A model generated the notes under the pieces. It was given only the letters and a program-made list of their open reading frames with translations, was not told the origin of the DNA and ran no database searches. Both the position numbers and the translations under genes were made by a program. A stretch of 64,000 nucleotides of DNA from Chryseobacterium populi (lineage in GTDB: Bacteria; Bacteroidota; Bacteroidia; Flavobacteriales; Weeksellaceae): assembly GCF_000282115.1 (NCBI RefSeq), contig NZ_AKJY01000003.1, forward strand, positions 114,741-178,740. Direction: 5' to 3'. Within the stretch, counting starts at the first letter, position 1. Each line of letters starts with the position of its first letter. This document shows positions 42,888 to 53,004 of this stretch, in pieces.

Positions 42888-44027
42888 ATGAACACAGAGA
42901 CAATTGACAACATTAAAATGATAGCAGAAACGGCAAAAGAATTTGCTGAAAAAAATATCAGACCCAATATTATGGAGTGGGACGAAAGCCAGACTTTTCC
43001 AAAAAATTTATTTCATCAGTTGGGAGACATGGGTTTTATGGGGATTGTAGTTCCCGAGCAGTATGGTGGTTCTGGTCTTGGTTATCATGAATATGTTGCT
43101 ATTTTGGATGAAATTTCCCAGGTAGATCCTTCTATCGGGCTTTCTGTAGCAGCACACAATTCTCTTTGTACCAATCATATCTATGAATTCGGAAACGAAG
43201 AACAAAGAAACAAATGGCTTCCTCAACTTGCAACGGGCAAAGTAATCGGTGCATGGGGACTGACTGAGCATAATACAGGTTCAGACTCCGGAGGTATGTC
43301 TACTACTGCTGTAAAGGATGGAGACGAATGGATCATTAACGGAGCTAAAAACTTTATCACACACGCCATTTCAGGGGATATTGCAGTTGTTATGACAAGA
43401 ACAGGAGAAATAGGAGCTAAAAATAACTCTACCGCTTTTGTTCTGGAAAAAGGAATGGCTGGTTTCACTTCCGGTAAAAAGGAAAACAAACTAGGAATGA
43501 GAGCATCCGAAACTGCAGAATTGATTTTCGATAACGTTCGTGTACCGGATTCTCACCGTTTAGGAGAAGTTGGAGAAGGCTTCAAGCAGGCAATGAAGAT
43601 TCTTGACGGAGGTAGGATTTCTATCGCTGCATTGAGTTTAGGTACGGCAAGAGGAGCTTATAAAGCGGCTTTAAAATATGCTAAAGAAAGAAAACAATTT
43701 GGAAAATCAATTGCTGATTTCCAGGCTATCAACTTTATGTTGGCTGATATGGCAACTGAAATTGATGCTGCAGAGCTTCTTATCCAGAGAGCGGCAACTT
43801 TAAAGAATGCTAAACAGAAAATGACAAGAGAAGGTGCAATGGCTAAATTATATGCCTCTGAAGCTTGTGTAAGAATATCAAACAATGCAGTTCAGATCTT
43901 CGGAGGTTATGGTTATACTAAAGATTTCCCTGCTGAAAAATATTACAGAGATTCTAAACTTTGTACAATCGGGGAAGGAACTTCTGAGATCCAGAGACTG
44001 GTTATAGGAAGAGATATTACAAAATAA
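42888..44027 (+). CDS. Acyl-CoA dehydrogenase
   Basis: 379 residues, full length. GAWGLTEHNTGSDSGGMSTTA near 120-140 and NGAKNFITHAISGD are FAD-binding regions, RVPDSHRLGEVGEGF follows, and the catalytic glutamate would be in the EGTSEIQRLVIGR C-terminal motif region or near the preceding YYRDSK. Oxidises an acyl-CoA (chain length not evident) with an electron-transfer flavoprotein. Housekeeping-level expression is suggested by its clean promoter. Confidence 0.93.
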   Translation: MNTETIDNIKMIAETAKEFAEKNIRPNIMEWDESQTFPKNLFHQLGDMGFMGIVVPEQYGGSGLGYHEYVAILDEISQVDPSIGLSVAAHNSLCTNHIYEFGNEEQRNKWLPQLATGKVIGAWGLTEHNTGSDSGGMSTTAVKDGDEWIINGAKNFITHAISGDIAVVMTRTGEIGAKNNSTAFVLEKGMAGFTSGKKENKLGMRASETAELIFDNVRVPDSHRLGEVGEGFKQAMKILDGGRISIAALSLGTARGAYKAALKYAKERKQFGKSIADFQAINFMLADMATEIDAAELLIQRAATLKNAKQKMTREGAMAKLYASEACVRISNNAVQIFGGYGYTKDFPAEKYYRDSKLCTIGEGTSEIQRLVIGRDITK

Positions 44028-44049
44028 CCTCAAACCTATACCTGTATAA

Positions 44050-44547
44050 ATGATCAAGCAAGCTCTTTTAGGTGAGTTTCTGCATGAAGTGGAAAACACC
44101 AGAAAAATTTTAAAGGCGATTCCCGATAGTGCCCTTGGCTGGAAACCGTCTGAAAAAAACTGGACGACGGCACAATTGGCTTCTCATATTGCAGAAGTCT
44201 ATAACTGGTATCAATTTACCTTTAATCAGGATGTTTTCGATATGGGTGCATACCGGTATGACAAAGGTGATATTTCCAGAGCAGAGAATATTGTAGCCAA
44301 ATTTGAGGAAAATGTTGTTAAAGCTCAGCAGGCTTTGGAAAATTCGGATGAAAGAACTTATTTTAACGATTGGAAAATGGAAATGGACGGGAATGTACTT
44401 TTCCCTCTTATGCCAAAAATACAGGTTATACGTGGTTTTTTATTTAATCATTTATACCATCACAGAGGTGAGCTGGTCGTTTATCTGAGATCAACAGGAA
44501 ATAAAGTTCCCGGATTGTACGGTCCCACTGCTGACGATAAAATGTAA
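44050..44547 (+). CDS. DinB family protein
   Basis: 165 residues, four-helix bundle with a metal triad: H67-region SHIAEVYNW, and the late HLYHHRGEL with two histidines. GWKPSEKNWTTAQLASHIAE is the DinB_2 signature. Thiol transferase or hydrolase role likely. ATG 22 bp after the acyl-CoA dehydrogenase stop. Confidence 0.9.
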   Translation: MIKQALLGEFLHEVENTRKILKAIPDSALGWKPSEKNWTTAQLASHIAEVYNWYQFTFNQDVFDMGAYRYDKGDISRAENIVAKFEENVVKAQQALENSDERTYFNDWKMEMDGNVLFPLMPKIQVIRGFLFNHLYHHRGELVVYLRSTGNKVPGLYGPTADDKM

Positions 44548-44569
44548 ATTTAGAATTATATCATTAATA

Positions 44570-44613
44570 AGTGAATAGCATACGTATTTTACGTGTGCTA
44601 TTTTCTTTTTTTG
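44570..44613 (+). terminator. Terminator after the DinB gene
   Basis: AATAGCATACGT pairs with ACGTGTGCTATT (one G-T), followed by TTTTCTTTTTTT. Confidence 0.7.
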
Positions 44614-44689
44614 ATACAATGAAAATTCAATTATATTCAATGTATCGCATAATGTTTTAAATGTAATGTCTAAAAATTTCTTAAAAAAT

Positions 44690-44723
44690 TTTGTTTTTCG
44701 TGGTAAAATTTTTATTAGCTTTG
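44690..44723 (+). promoter_or_regulatory. Promoter of the metalloprotease gene
   Basis: TTTG at about 44690-44693 and TAGCTTTG at 44716-44723 with a 22-bp spacer. It shows that upstream start candidates near 44691 cannot be real and supports the ATG at 44754. Confidence 0.6.
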
Positions 44724-44753
44724 ATATTCCACAAACCAAAACATTTTTTTTAT

Positions 44754-47684
44754 ATGAAAAGACAATTATCGATGATCGGGATGCTTCTGATTTCAGGCAT
44801 CGCTTTCGCTCAGACCGACCGTCTCTGGTCTGAAGGTTCACAAAAGCCATCCACAGGCATTTTTGAAAACAAAACTAACATCAACAATCCGAAGATTTAC
44901 AGTCTTGATATCAACGGATTAAAAAATGTACTTGCAAGAGCTCCTCAAAGGTTAGCTGCAGGTCAAAAATCAGAAATCATTATTTCTTTTCCTAATTCTG
45001 AAGGTAAAATGGAAAACTTCAAAGTAAGAGAAAATTCAAACTTTGATCCTATCCTTGCCGCAAAATATCCGGACATTAAGTCTTATGTAGGCGAAGGTCT
45101 GAGTGATTCCAACTCTACAGTCTATTTCAGTGTTTCTTCACTAGGGCTGTCATCTATGGAAATTTATGGTGATAAATCAGCGGTTTTCATCGAACCTTAT
45201 ACTAAAGATCTGTCTACTTATGTGGTATACAAAAAGTCTGACAAAAAAGATGATCTTAATAAATTTGAATGTACAGTAATTGATGTTGCCCAGAAAGGGG
45301 TAGCCAACACCAGTCTGGCAGCAAGACCCAATGCTGATGATGCTAAACTGAGAACATTCAGGCTGGCCCTTTCCAGTACAGGAGAATACACAGCTTATTT
45401 TGGCGGAACGAAAGCCAATGCTTTAGCAGCCATGAATAATACGATGACCCGTGTAAATGGTGTTTTTGAGAAAGACTTCGCCGCCAGAATGGTTCTTATT
45501 GCTAATAATGATGCGGTAATCTATACCAATGCTTCTACAGATCCTTATTCTGCAGCTTCAGGAATGAGCAACTGGAACTCCCAGCTTCAGTCTACCCTTA
45601 CTTCTGTAATTGGTGAAGCTAACTACGATATCGGTCACTTATTCGGAGCTTCCGGAGGTGGTGGAAATGCAGGCTGTATCGGTTGTGTTTGTACCAATGG
45701 TTCAAAAGGCAGCGGTTACACATCCCCGGCTGATGCGATTCCTTCAGGTGACAATTTCGATATTGACTATGTAGCCCACGAAATGGGACATCAGTTTGGT
45801 GGAAACCACACTTTTTCGATGAGTAATGAAGGAACGGGAGTCAATATGGAACCGGGTTCCGGATCAACAATTATGGGCTATGCCGGAATTACCTCACAGG
45901 ATATTCAGCCACATTCCGATGCTTTCTTCCATGCGGTCAGTATCCAGCAGATCACCAATAATATCAAAGCTAAAACATGTCCGGTAAGCACGGCTACAGG
46001 AAATTCAATTCCTACGGCCAATGCAGGACTGGATTATACAATTCCTAAAGGCACTCCGTTTATGTTGACGGGAGCAGGAGCAGATGCCAACGGAGATTCT
46101 TTAACCTATATCTGGGAGCAGATGGATAATGCTTCTTCTTCCCAGACAGGAGCGAGCTCCGCAGCAAGTGCTACCAAAGCGTCCGGTCCTACATTCAGAT
46201 CATGGACTCCTACTACTTCTCCCGTAAGGTATTTCCCTAGAATGGCTTCTGTACTCACAGGTGCAACCACTACCGCAGGATCAGAAATTACAGTTGAAGC
46301 TTTATCAAATGTAGCAAGAATATTAAACTTCAGATTTACGGTACGGGACAACAGAGCCGGAGGATCAGGAAATAATTCGGACGATGCGGTGATTACAGTA
46401 AACGGAACAGCTGGTCCTTTCAGTGTAAGCTCACAAAACTCTGCAACAACCTACGCAGGAGGAAGCGCTCAAACAGTAACCTGGAATGTGGCAGGAACTA
46501 CAGCCAATGGCGTAAATGCTGCCAATGTTGATATTCTTTGGTCAACCGACAGCGGAAATACATGGACTACTCTATTAGCCGGAACTCCGAATGACGGAAC
46601 CCAGGCAGTGACCATTCCAAATTCCAACACTTCGACAGGAAGAATTATGGTAAAAGGTTCCGGTCATATTTTCTTTGATGTGAATAATGCCAACATCACT
46701 GTAAATGCAGGATCAGGCGGAACAGATACGGTTGCTCCTACAGCACCTGCCCTTTCAGCTTCAGGAACGACCTCTTCAAGCACTAACCTTTCATGGAGCG
46801 GGGCTACGGATAATGTAGCGGTTACAGGATATGATGTGTATCAGGGAACTTCGTTAATCGGCTCTACAGCTTCTACTACTTATACCGTAACAAGTTTAAG
46901 TCCGTCGACAACATACAGCTTTACTGTTAAGGCGAAAGATGCAGCAGGAAATGTTTCTGTAGCAAGTAATTCGGTAAGTGTAACGACTCTTGCAGGGAGC
47001 ACAGTTACCTATTGTTCAGCTTCTGCAACCAATACCGGAGATGAAAGAATCGGAAATGTAAAATTCGGAACGATTAATAATACTTCAACAGGAACTGCAG
47101 GATATGAAGATTTCACTTCTGTTTCCAGCAATGTAACAAGGGGAAGTGCTTACACGGTTTCCGTAACTCCGGTGTGGACTTCAACTGTCTATAGCGAAGC
47201 ATATGCTGTTTATATTGATTATAACAAGGATGGTGATTTTGCAGACAGCGGCGAGCTTGCATGGTCTAAAGCAGGATCAACAACTACTCCTGCAACGGGA
47301 AGCATTACAATCCCAACCACTGCAACTCTTGGAAATACAAGAATGAGAGTAATGATGAAATACAGCAGTCTGCCTACTTCATCTTGCGGTTCATATACTT
47401 ACGGACAGGTAGAAGATTATACACTTAATATTGTTTCTTCAGGAAAAGGAGATCTTTTAGACACTAAAGATCTGATAACAGATATTAAACTGTATCCGAA
47501 CCCTGTAAGAGACATTATGAATATTTCAAATACGACGTCAGAAGAATACAAAATTTTTGACATGGGTGGAAAACTAATCAACTCAGGAAAGCTTGAAAGA
47601 GGAGCTGTGAATGTAAGTCATCTTATCAAAGGTGCCTATATGATTCAGATTGGAGAAATTACCAAGAGATTCATTAAAAATTAA
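44754..47684 (+). CDS. Secreted reprolysin-like zinc metalloprotease with FN3, GEVED and T9SS domains
   Basis: 976 residues. ATG at 44754 begins the signal peptide (MKRQLSMIGMLLISGIAFAQ). A propeptide follows (about 20-195). The catalytic domain includes HEMGHQFGGNH (about 342-352, the HExxHxxGxxH zinc motif). Then Ig-like/PKD-type segments, a fibronectin III domain (about 660-740), a GEVED domain (YIDYNKDGDF to YGQVEDYTL) and a T9SS type-A sorting tail (KLYPNPVRDIMNI). Likely a secreted protease for nutrient capture or virulence-like degradation. Confidence 0.92.
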   Translation: MKRQLSMIGMLLISGIAFAQTDRLWSEGSQKPSTGIFENKTNINNPKIYSLDINGLKNVLARAPQRLAAGQKSEIIISFPNSEGKMENFKVRENSNFDPILAAKYPDIKSYVGEGLSDSNSTVYFSVSSLGLSSMEIYGDKSAVFIEPYTKDLSTYVVYKKSDKKDDLNKFECTVIDVAQKGVANTSLAARPNADDAKLRTFRLALSSTGEYTAYFGGTKANALAAMNNTMTRVNGVFEKDFAARMVLIANNDAVIYTNASTDPYSAASGMSNWNSQLQSTLTSVIGEANYDIGHLFGASGGGGNAGCIGCVCTNGSKGSGYTSPADAIPSGDNFDIDYVAHEMGHQFGGNHTFSMSNEGTGVNMEPGSGSTIMGYAGITSQDIQPHSDAFFHAVSIQQITNNIKAKTCPVSTATGNSIPTANAGLDYTIPKGTPFMLTGAGADANGDSLTYIWEQMDNASSSQTGASSAASATKASGPTFRSWTPTTSPVRYFPRMASVLTGATTTAGSEITVEALSNVARILNFRFTVRDNRAGGSGNNSDDAVITVNGTAGPFSVSSQNSATTYAGGSAQTVTWNVAGTTANGVNAANVDILWSTDSGNTWTTLLAGTPNDGTQAVTIPNSNTSTGRIMVKGSGHIFFDVNNANITVNAGSGGTDTVAPTAPALSASGTTSSSTNLSWSGATDNVAVTGYDVYQGTSLIGSTASTTYTVTSLSPSTTYSFTVKAKDAAGNVSVASNSVSVTTLAGSTVTYCSASATNTGDERIGNVKFGTINNTSTGTAGYEDFTSVSSNVTRGSAYTVSVTPVWTSTVYSEAYAVYIDYNKDGDFADSGELAWSKAGSTTTPATGSITIPTTATLGNTRMRVMMKYSSLPTSSCGSYTYGQVEDYTLNIVSSGKGDLLDTKDLITDIKLYPNPVRDIMNISNTTSEEYKIFDMGGKLINSGKLERGAVNVSHLIKGAYMIQIGEITKRFIKN

Positions 47685-47706
47685 TAACCTTAAAGTAAAC
47701 TATGTA

Positions 47707-47738
47707 AAGGCTGCCTGTAATCAGGCAGTCTTTTTTTA
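47707..47738 (+). terminator. Terminator after the metalloprotease
   Basis: CTGCCTG (47711-47717) pairs with CAGGCAG (47722-47728) around TAAT, followed by T7. The gap to 48095 is very AT-rich and holds no gene I can support. Confidence 0.8.
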
Positions 47739-48095
47739 TTACTATTTTTTAAATAAAGTATTCATTAATATAAAATATTATTTAAAATACATTTATAAGT
47801 ATATTTAATTCATTAATAATATTTTATAATAAAATAATATAAAATTATTTTATTTTTTTTAATTACATTTATCATTCAAATTATTTTCTTGTACCGTTAA
47901 GCCAATTTATATTTGGGAAGTCCTGAAATCAATTCTTCCGGCAGCGGGAAATACTGCTATTTTATTGTTCTATAAACCTGATTTGCTACTCAACTTTATT
48001 GATCAATCCTGATCATGAGATACTTTCACAGGACCGGAAAAGCATTGATGCTTCCCTAAATACTCCATAATATTTACATAATTAAAAAAAACTAT

Positions 48096-48803
48096 ATGAA
48101 ACATTTATTTAAGTTTATCTTTTTTTTAGCAGTTGCTTTTTTCTCAACTGCGTGTAGCTCAGACAGAGATGAGACTGATAATACAAACATTACGACTGTA
48201 TTTTTTAAAAATGCTGATGAACTAGCTTTAACTTATGATGCAGCCGGGACAGTAAGCCAGACAATCAGAGATCAGGTATTTGATCTGTATAAGCAAGGTA
48301 AATGGAGTGAACTGGAAGCGCTCTTTAAAGCTAATAATCTGAATGGCGGATGGCCTCCTGCAAATGGCGGATACAATATCGTTGATGATGTCCCGTTCCA
48401 GGCCGGACAAAAATTTGACAGATACAGTGGTGCTATAGGGAATTATGACGGAACCGGAATTCCTACATTGGGAGGTAGCTTTACAAGTCCGATATTAAAC
48501 GGATATGTCTATACTTTTTCACAAAGAGCCTTAAACCAGCCTGAAAATATGTATGATTTTTATTACGAAATAGATGTTCTTAATAATTCATTACCTTTCA
48601 AATCTCAAACGGCAGATGTTATTCCATGGTTTAATCAGGTGGGTAATGGAAAACAGGCCATGTGGAAAATTCCGATTGATCCTGCCACAGGATACCAGAA
48701 AACATGGAATAAATTAGCAGCAGAAGGATATGTAAAAATTACGATCAAAAAAAGCCCGAGTGGAAAATATAATAACCTGGTGGGTACAGTTATTCAGCAA
48801 TAA
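48096..48803 (+). CDS. Putative lipoprotein of unknown function
   Basis: 235 residues. The lipobox region FFSTACSSD gives a lipidated Cys near 20. The mature protein is rich in Gly, Asn and aromatic residues (NLNGGWPPANGGYNIVDD, YKTWN-like), with no motif I recognise. Two genes downstream are not clearly linked. Predicted outer-membrane or periplasmic lipoprotein. Confidence 0.75.
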   Translation: MKHLFKFIFFLAVAFFSTACSSDRDETDNTNITTVFFKNADELALTYDAAGTVSQTIRDQVFDLYKQGKWSELEALFKANNLNGGWPPANGGYNIVDDVPFQAGQKFDRYSGAIGNYDGTGIPTLGGSFTSPILNGYVYTFSQRALNQPENMYDFYYEIDVLNNSLPFKSQTADVIPWFNQVGNGKQAMWKIPIDPATGYQKTWNKLAAEGYVKITIKKSPSGKYNNLVGTVIQQ

Positions 48804-48813
48804 ATAAAATCAG

Positions 48814-49233
48814 ATGTATTCAATATCAAAAAAAATAAAGATCGGTCAGCAAGCTCATATGACAAAAAATATATTCACTAATGATGAAATTGGGCAATCT
48901 GCTGTAACAAAATTCACCTGCTGTAACTGCGGTCATGAAAATACCCTTGAAATTATACCCTACAAATCCGGGTTTCCGATCTTTCAGGTTTATAATGAGG
49001 ATAAAGTATTATCAAAAAATGAATTATTAAAAAATAAAATGATTACAGAAACTTCGCACAGAATGTTACATTTTGGAGAAGTAACGGTAAATGATTTACC
49101 AACTCTGTATTTTGGAACCCTTTGCGAATCCTGTCATGCAAAATATTTCGGTGTATTCGGTTATGGAGAAAAGCAGCCGGGATTAACGGTCTTGGCCATC
49201 TCAGGAATCTGGAAATATGAAGACCTGGAATAA
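48814..49233 (+). CDS. Small protein with two CxxC motifs (unknown function)
   Basis: 139 residues. CCNC near the N-terminal third and CESC about 85 residues later (a zinc-ribbon-like spacing). ATG at 48814, alternative ATG at 48859. 10 bp after the lipoprotein gene, so possibly the same transcript. No signal peptide. I do not recognise the family. Confidence 0.65.
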   Translation: MYSISKKIKIGQQAHMTKNIFTNDEIGQSAVTKFTCCNCGHENTLEIIPYKSGFPIFQVYNEDKVLSKNELLKNKMITETSHRMLHFGEVTVNDLPTLYFGTLCESCHAKYFGVFGYGEKQPGLTVLAISGIWKYEDLE

Positions 49234-49261
49234 TCATTATACAATCTGATATTTAAAATAA

Positions 49262-49294
49262 AAAATCCCGGTCGAGTTGGCCGGGATATTTTTT
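49262..49294 (+). terminator. Terminator after the CxxC protein gene
   Basis: ATCCCGGTC (49265-49273) pairs with GGCCGGGAT (49279-49287, one G-T pair) then T6. Confidence 0.75.
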
Positions 49295-49349
49295 AAACTT
49301 TTGTACTATAATATCCTAAAGTGCATTATAAATTTCCAAAATCGTTTTC

Positions 49350-49357
49350 TATCTTTG
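49350..49357 (+). promoter_or_regulatory. -7 box before the 49375 operon
   Basis: TATCTTTG fits TAnnTTTG; the -33 is not clear. ATG follows at 49375. Confidence 0.5.
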
Positions 49358-49374
49358 CTTAAATTAAAAAATTC

Positions 49375-49842
49375 ATGGATAAAATTGATAGTCTGAACCA
49401 AGTAGCAGAATTCCATACTACTTTTAAAGCCCCTATTTTAGAAACTCCACAAATTCCGTCCCAGGAAAGATGTAACCTGAGAGTTGAGCTGTTACAGGAA
49501 GAATTAAACGAATTAAAACAGGCGATTGAGGATAATAACATCGTAGAAATTGCTGATGCACTTTGTGATCTGCAGTATGTTTTAAGCGGTGCTGTCCTGG
49601 AATTCGGACTTGGCAATAAATTTGTAGAGCTATTTAACGAAGTTCAGCGTTCCAATATGTCAAAAGCTTGCGATAATGAAGAGCAGGCAAAGGAAACCTC
49701 AGAATTTTACAGAGAAAAAGGAGTAGAATCTTTTTATGAAAAATCAGGAGAAAAGTTCAATGTTTACAGACAGGCAGATCATAAAGTCCTTAAAAATAAA
49801 TATTACTCCCCTGCCGATTTAAAGACAATTATTGAAAAATAG
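49375..49842 (+). CDS. MazG-like nucleoside triphosphate pyrophosphohydrolase
   Basis: 155 residues. LLQEELNELKQAIEDNN, then EIADALCDLQYVL, the acidic metal-binding pair of the all-alpha NTP pyrophosphatase family. The late SNMSKACDNEEQA and KYYSPADL are typical of phage and flavobacterial members close to HisE-like proteins. House-cleaning of nucleotides likely. First gene of a run with a thioredoxin-like, a DUF4230 and a small protein gene. Confidence 0.83.
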   Translation: MDKIDSLNQVAEFHTTFKAPILETPQIPSQERCNLRVELLQEELNELKQAIEDNNIVEIADALCDLQYVLSGAVLEFGLGNKFVELFNEVQRSNMSKACDNEEQAKETSEFYREKGVESFYEKSGEKFNVYRQADHKVLKNKYYSPADLKTIIEK

Positions 49843-49843
49843 T

Positions 49844-50407
49844 ATGAAAAAATTTATTACAAATATTGTTGCCGTTTCAAGCCTGGTTTTATCAGCTCAG
49901 CAATACAGTGCTCAGAAAGTAGTGGTAAACCGCGAAGTCGAAACCCAGAATGATGGGAAAATGCTTTTGGGGAACCAGTTGAAAGATCAGTTTCTTAAGG
50001 CTCCTTATGCCGATTGGTATGTAAAAGAGCATGATGAATATGCGATCGATGAGAAAGCGGTTGCCGAGTTAAAAAAACTCAAGCTGGCTTCTTATAATAT
50101 TATTGTTTTCATGGGAACATGGTGTGAAGACAGTCACAGGGATTTTCCGAGACTTATGAAAATCCTGGAAGAAGTAAAATATCAGGATAACAAATTGACA
50201 ATTATTGCTGTAAACCGTAAAAAAGAGTCTCCTACCGGGGATGAAGGCCGTTATAACATCCAGAAAGTACCTACGATTATCGTTGAAAAATATGGTGAGG
50301 AACTTGGAAGAATTATAGAAATGCCTAAAACAGGATATATAGAAAGAGATCTGGTCGAAATTCTTAAAAAAGACGACAGCTCTGTATTAAAAGAAATATT
50401 TAAATAA
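49844..50407 (+). CDS. Exported thioredoxin family protein
   Basis: 187 residues from the ATG at 49844 (TTG at 49832 would overlap the previous gene for no gain). Signal peptide MKKFITNIVAVSSLVLSAQQ. Thioredoxin-fold active segment FMGTWCEDSHRDFPRL: a single Cys (CEDS), not CxxC, so it is not a classical disulfide reductase. Redox or chaperone role in the periplasm is possible. Immediately follows the MazG gene. Confidence 0.82.
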   Translation: MKKFITNIVAVSSLVLSAQQYSAQKVVVNREVETQNDGKMLLGNQLKDQFLKAPYADWYVKEHDEYAIDEKAVAELKKLKLASYNIIVFMGTWCEDSHRDFPRLMKILEEVKYQDNKLTIIAVNRKKESPTGDEGRYNIQKVPTIIVEKYGEELGRIIEMPKTGYIERDLVEILKKDDSSVLKEIFK

Positions 50408-50413
50408 TAAATA

Positions 50414-51019
50414 TTGAAAAACAGCAAAGTAATTTTATCATTCGTAGCAGGAATTCTGGTCATGCTATTCCTGTTTTTAGGTATTAAGTCCTGCTTTAAT
50501 CTTGGTGGAAAAACGGAAAAGTCAGATTATTATATTCTGACCAACCAGATCTCCAAGATGAATAAAATGGTGGTGCTGGAGCAGAATGTCTCAAGCATGC
50601 AAAAAACAAAGATGGGCTATGAGCTCTTTGGCAGTGAGGTTTCAAGCAACAGTATCATTACGTATACCAAAACCAATGCACAGGTTTCTTATGACCTGAA
50701 TAAAATGAAAATGGAAGTAGATTCCATTAACAAAAAACTGATCATCACAGAATTGCCTGATGCTGATATAAGAATTACACCAAGTGTGGAAATCCAGTCC
50801 CTTGATGATTCTTTTTTTAACAGGCTTACTGAGAAAGATATCAAAAACGTCACTCAGAAAGCAAAAGATACTGCTGTAAAATCAATTGATCAGAATCAGC
50901 TGAGAAACGAAGGACGCAAGCAATTAATGGAAAATCTTAATAATATTTTCGTTTTGGCAAAGGCTTTGAACTATACCATAGAAGACAAGACCGGCCAGCT
51001 CGGTATTTTAGGACTCTAA
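50414..51019 (+). CDS. DUF4230 domain protein
   Basis: 201 residues with a TTG start and one N-terminal transmembrane helix (about 8-25). DUF4230 features: a membrane anchor followed by an alpha/beta domain with VVLEQNVSSM and VTQKAKDTAVKS near the end. Probably exposed to the periplasm. 6 bp after the thioredoxin-like gene. Function unknown. Confidence 0.8.
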   Translation: MKNSKVILSFVAGILVMLFLFLGIKSCFNLGGKTEKSDYYILTNQISKMNKMVVLEQNVSSMQKTKMGYELFGSEVSSNSIITYTKTNAQVSYDLNKMKMEVDSINKKLIITELPDADIRITPSVEIQSLDDSFFNRLTEKDIKNVTQKAKDTAVKSIDQNQLRNEGRKQLMENLNNIFVLAKALNYTIEDKTGQLGILGL

Positions 51020-51031
51020 ACATGTAAAGCT

Positions 51032-51223
51032 ATGGATTCAAAAAAAAATGATAAAAAGAAAGAATCTGCCAATGCTGCAGAATCTAAAAAGCAGAACCAG
51101 GATTTTCCCAATATTCCTGCTTCATCAAAAAAAAGCAATCCACCTGATATTGATAAGGAAGATGTACAGAAAGCTTCCGCCAATAAAACAGGAAAAACAG
51201 ATAATACAGATCAGAAAAAATAA
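51032..51223 (+). CDS. Small lysine-rich protein
   Basis: 63 residues, about one quarter lysine, with Ser, Asn, Gln and Asp making most of the rest. No hydrophobic segment, so probably cytoplasmic and disordered. ATG 12 bp after the DUF4230 stop. It ends inside the next terminator stem. Confidence 0.55.
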   Translation: MDSKKNDKKKESANAAESKKQNQDFPNIPASSKKSNPPDIDKEDVQKASANKTGKTDNTDQKK

Positions 51224-51256
51224 ATAGTCTGCCCCATCATGGGGCAGACTATTTTT
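51222..51256. terminator. Strong bidirectional terminator between the 51032 gene and leuB
   Basis: AAATAGTCTGCCCCA (51222-51236) and TGGGGCAGACTATTT (51240-51254) form a 15-bp perfect stem with a TCA loop and flanking A and T runs. It serves both converging operons. Confidence 0.85.
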
Positions 51257-51280
51257 AAAATATAAAAAATAAAAACTGAA

Positions 51281-52405
51281 CTATACAATAGTGGATTTTC
51301 CGATCTTGATATTCTCAAAATTATAATAAGACTTTTCTGAAAATTTAATATAATCCACGATAAAATCTCCTACTTCACTCGTAGAATACGGCTGTTTATC
51401 ATTAAGGTCTACGGTAACATATTTATTTTCGATTGCATATTCTACAGATGCCCTCAGTTTGGCAGCAGCCAGCTCCAGCTTTAGGTAATCAAGCATCATG
51501 GCGGTGCTTAAAATTGAAGCTACAGGATTTGCAATACCTTTTCCTTTTGCCTGGGGATAAGAACCGTGAATAGGCTCAAACAAAGCATTTTCATCTCCAA
51601 TGGAAGCAGAAGGAAGCAGCCCGATAGACCCTCCGATCACGCTGGCTTCATCTGAAATAATATCTCCGAACATGTTTTCCGTGACAATCACATCAAACTG
51701 TTTCGGGTTAAGGATCAATTGCATGGCTGCATTATCTACAAACATAAAATCCAGCTCTACATCAGGATATTCATTTGCGGTTTCCCGACAGATTTTCCTC
51801 CATAACCTTGAAGTGTCCAGAACATTTGCCTTATCAATAAGTGTTAATTTTTTCTTTCTTTTCTGAGCTTCCCGAAAGGCCATGTGTACAATCGGCAGAA
51901 TATCTTCCCTGCTGTATTTACAGATATCATAAGCATAGTTTCCGTGTTCTTCGGTAAATTTCTCACCAAAATAAATCCCGCTTACCAGCTCTCTGAAAAT
52001 CTGGATATCGGTCCCATCAATAATTTCCTGTTTTAAAGGACTTTTCCCGATCAGTGACGGGTAGGTTTTCAAAGGCCTGATATTCGCAAACAGTCCCAGT
52101 TCTTTACGAAGTTTTAAAAGCCCCTGCTCAGGTCTTACTTTTGCATCCGGATTGTTGTCGAATGAAGGATCGCCGATTGCCCCGAAAAGTACGGCATCAG
52201 AATCTTTACAAATCTTCAGGGTTTCTTCCGGTAAAGGATTTCCGGTCTGGAAAATAGCTTCAGCACCAACGATTCCGTATGCAAACTGAAACTTGTAATG
52301 AAAAACCTCTGCAATTGCATCTAGAATTTTTACACTTTCATTAACGACTTCCGGCCCTATTCCATCGCCCGGTAAAACGGCTATTTTGAAATAATTATTG
52401 CTCAT
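51281..52405 (-). CDS. leuB: 3-isopropylmalate dehydrogenase
   Basis: 374 residues. [32 protein letters not shown], the [17 protein letters not shown] catalytic Asp region, and [16 protein letters not shown]. Oxidative decarboxylation of 3-isopropylmalate. Overlaps leuD by 11 bp; last gene of leuACDB. Confidence 0.96.
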   Translation of the reverse strand: MSNNYFKIAVLPGDGIGPEVVNESVKILDAIAEVFHYKFQFAYGIVGAEAIFQTGNPLPEETLKICKDSDAVLFGAIGDPSFDNNPDAKVRPEQGLLKLRKELGLFANIRPLKTYPSLIGKSPLKQEIIDGTDIQIFRELVSGIYFGEKFTEEHGNYAYDICKYSREDILPIVHMAFREAQKRKKKLTLIDKANVLDTSRLWRKICRETANEYPDVELDFMFVDNAAMQLILNPKQFDVIVTENMFGDIISDEASVIGGSIGLLPSASIGDENALFEPIHGSYPQAKGKGIANPVASILSTAMMLDYLKLELAAAKLRASVEYAIENKYVTVDLNDKQPYSTSEVGDFIVDYIKFSEKSYYNFENIKIGKSTIV

Positions 52406-52994
52406 ATACTTTTTGTGTTTTTAGTTCAAATTTATGGATTGCTTCTTTCCTGCTGATTAAAAAGTCAATATCATCATACCCGTTAAGAAGGCATATCTTT
52501 TTATAGGAATCAAGCTCAAAGCTTTCGGTTTTATCTTTAAAGCTGATGGTTTGCTGCTCTACATTCACAGTGACTTCATCTTCCGGATTTTCAGTGATAC
52601 CGGTTAAAATCTCTTTTAAAAATTCTTCGGAAACTTTTACGGGCAGTAACCCGTTATTCAAAGCGTTCCCCTTAAAAATATCGGCAAAATAGCTCGATAC
52701 AATTACTTTAAAACCATAATCGGTCAGTGCCCATGCAGCATGTTCACGGCTGCTTCCACATCCAAAATTATTTCCGGCCACTAAAATCTCACCATGATAT
52801 ACCGGATTATTTAACACAAAATCAAGGTTGGGTTCTTTGTTATGAACATTATATCTCCAGTCTCTGAACAGGTTGTTTCCAAATCCTTTCTTATCAATAC
52901 TTTTAAGGAATCTTGCCGGAATAATCTGATCGGTATCTATATTTTCTGCCGGCAACGGGATGGCACGGGATGTTATAATATCTAATTTTTGCAT
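52395..52994 (-). CDS. leuD: 3-isopropylmalate dehydratase small subunit
   Basis: 199 residues. [28 protein letters not shown] and ALNNGLLPV are the swivel-domain motifs. Works with leuC, 10 bp away. Confidence 0.96.
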   Translation of the reverse strand: MQKLDIITSRAIPLPAENIDTDQIIPARFLKSIDKKGFGNNLFRDWRYNVHNKEPNLDFVLNNPVYHGEILVAGNNFGCGSSREHAAWALTDYGFKVIVSSYFADIFKGNALNNGLLPVKVSEEFLKEILTGITENPEDEVTVNVEQQTISFKDKTESFELDSYKKICLLNGYDDIDFLISRKEAIHKFELKTQKVYEQ

Positions 52995-53004
52995 TTTCTG
53001 ATCT

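Noticed and set aside
47885..48060. Open text (WEVLKSILPAAGNTAILLFY and YLGSPEINSSGSGKYC in two frames) that might be a gene remnant
   Set aside because: Too short, no start, and I could not match it to a family with confidence.
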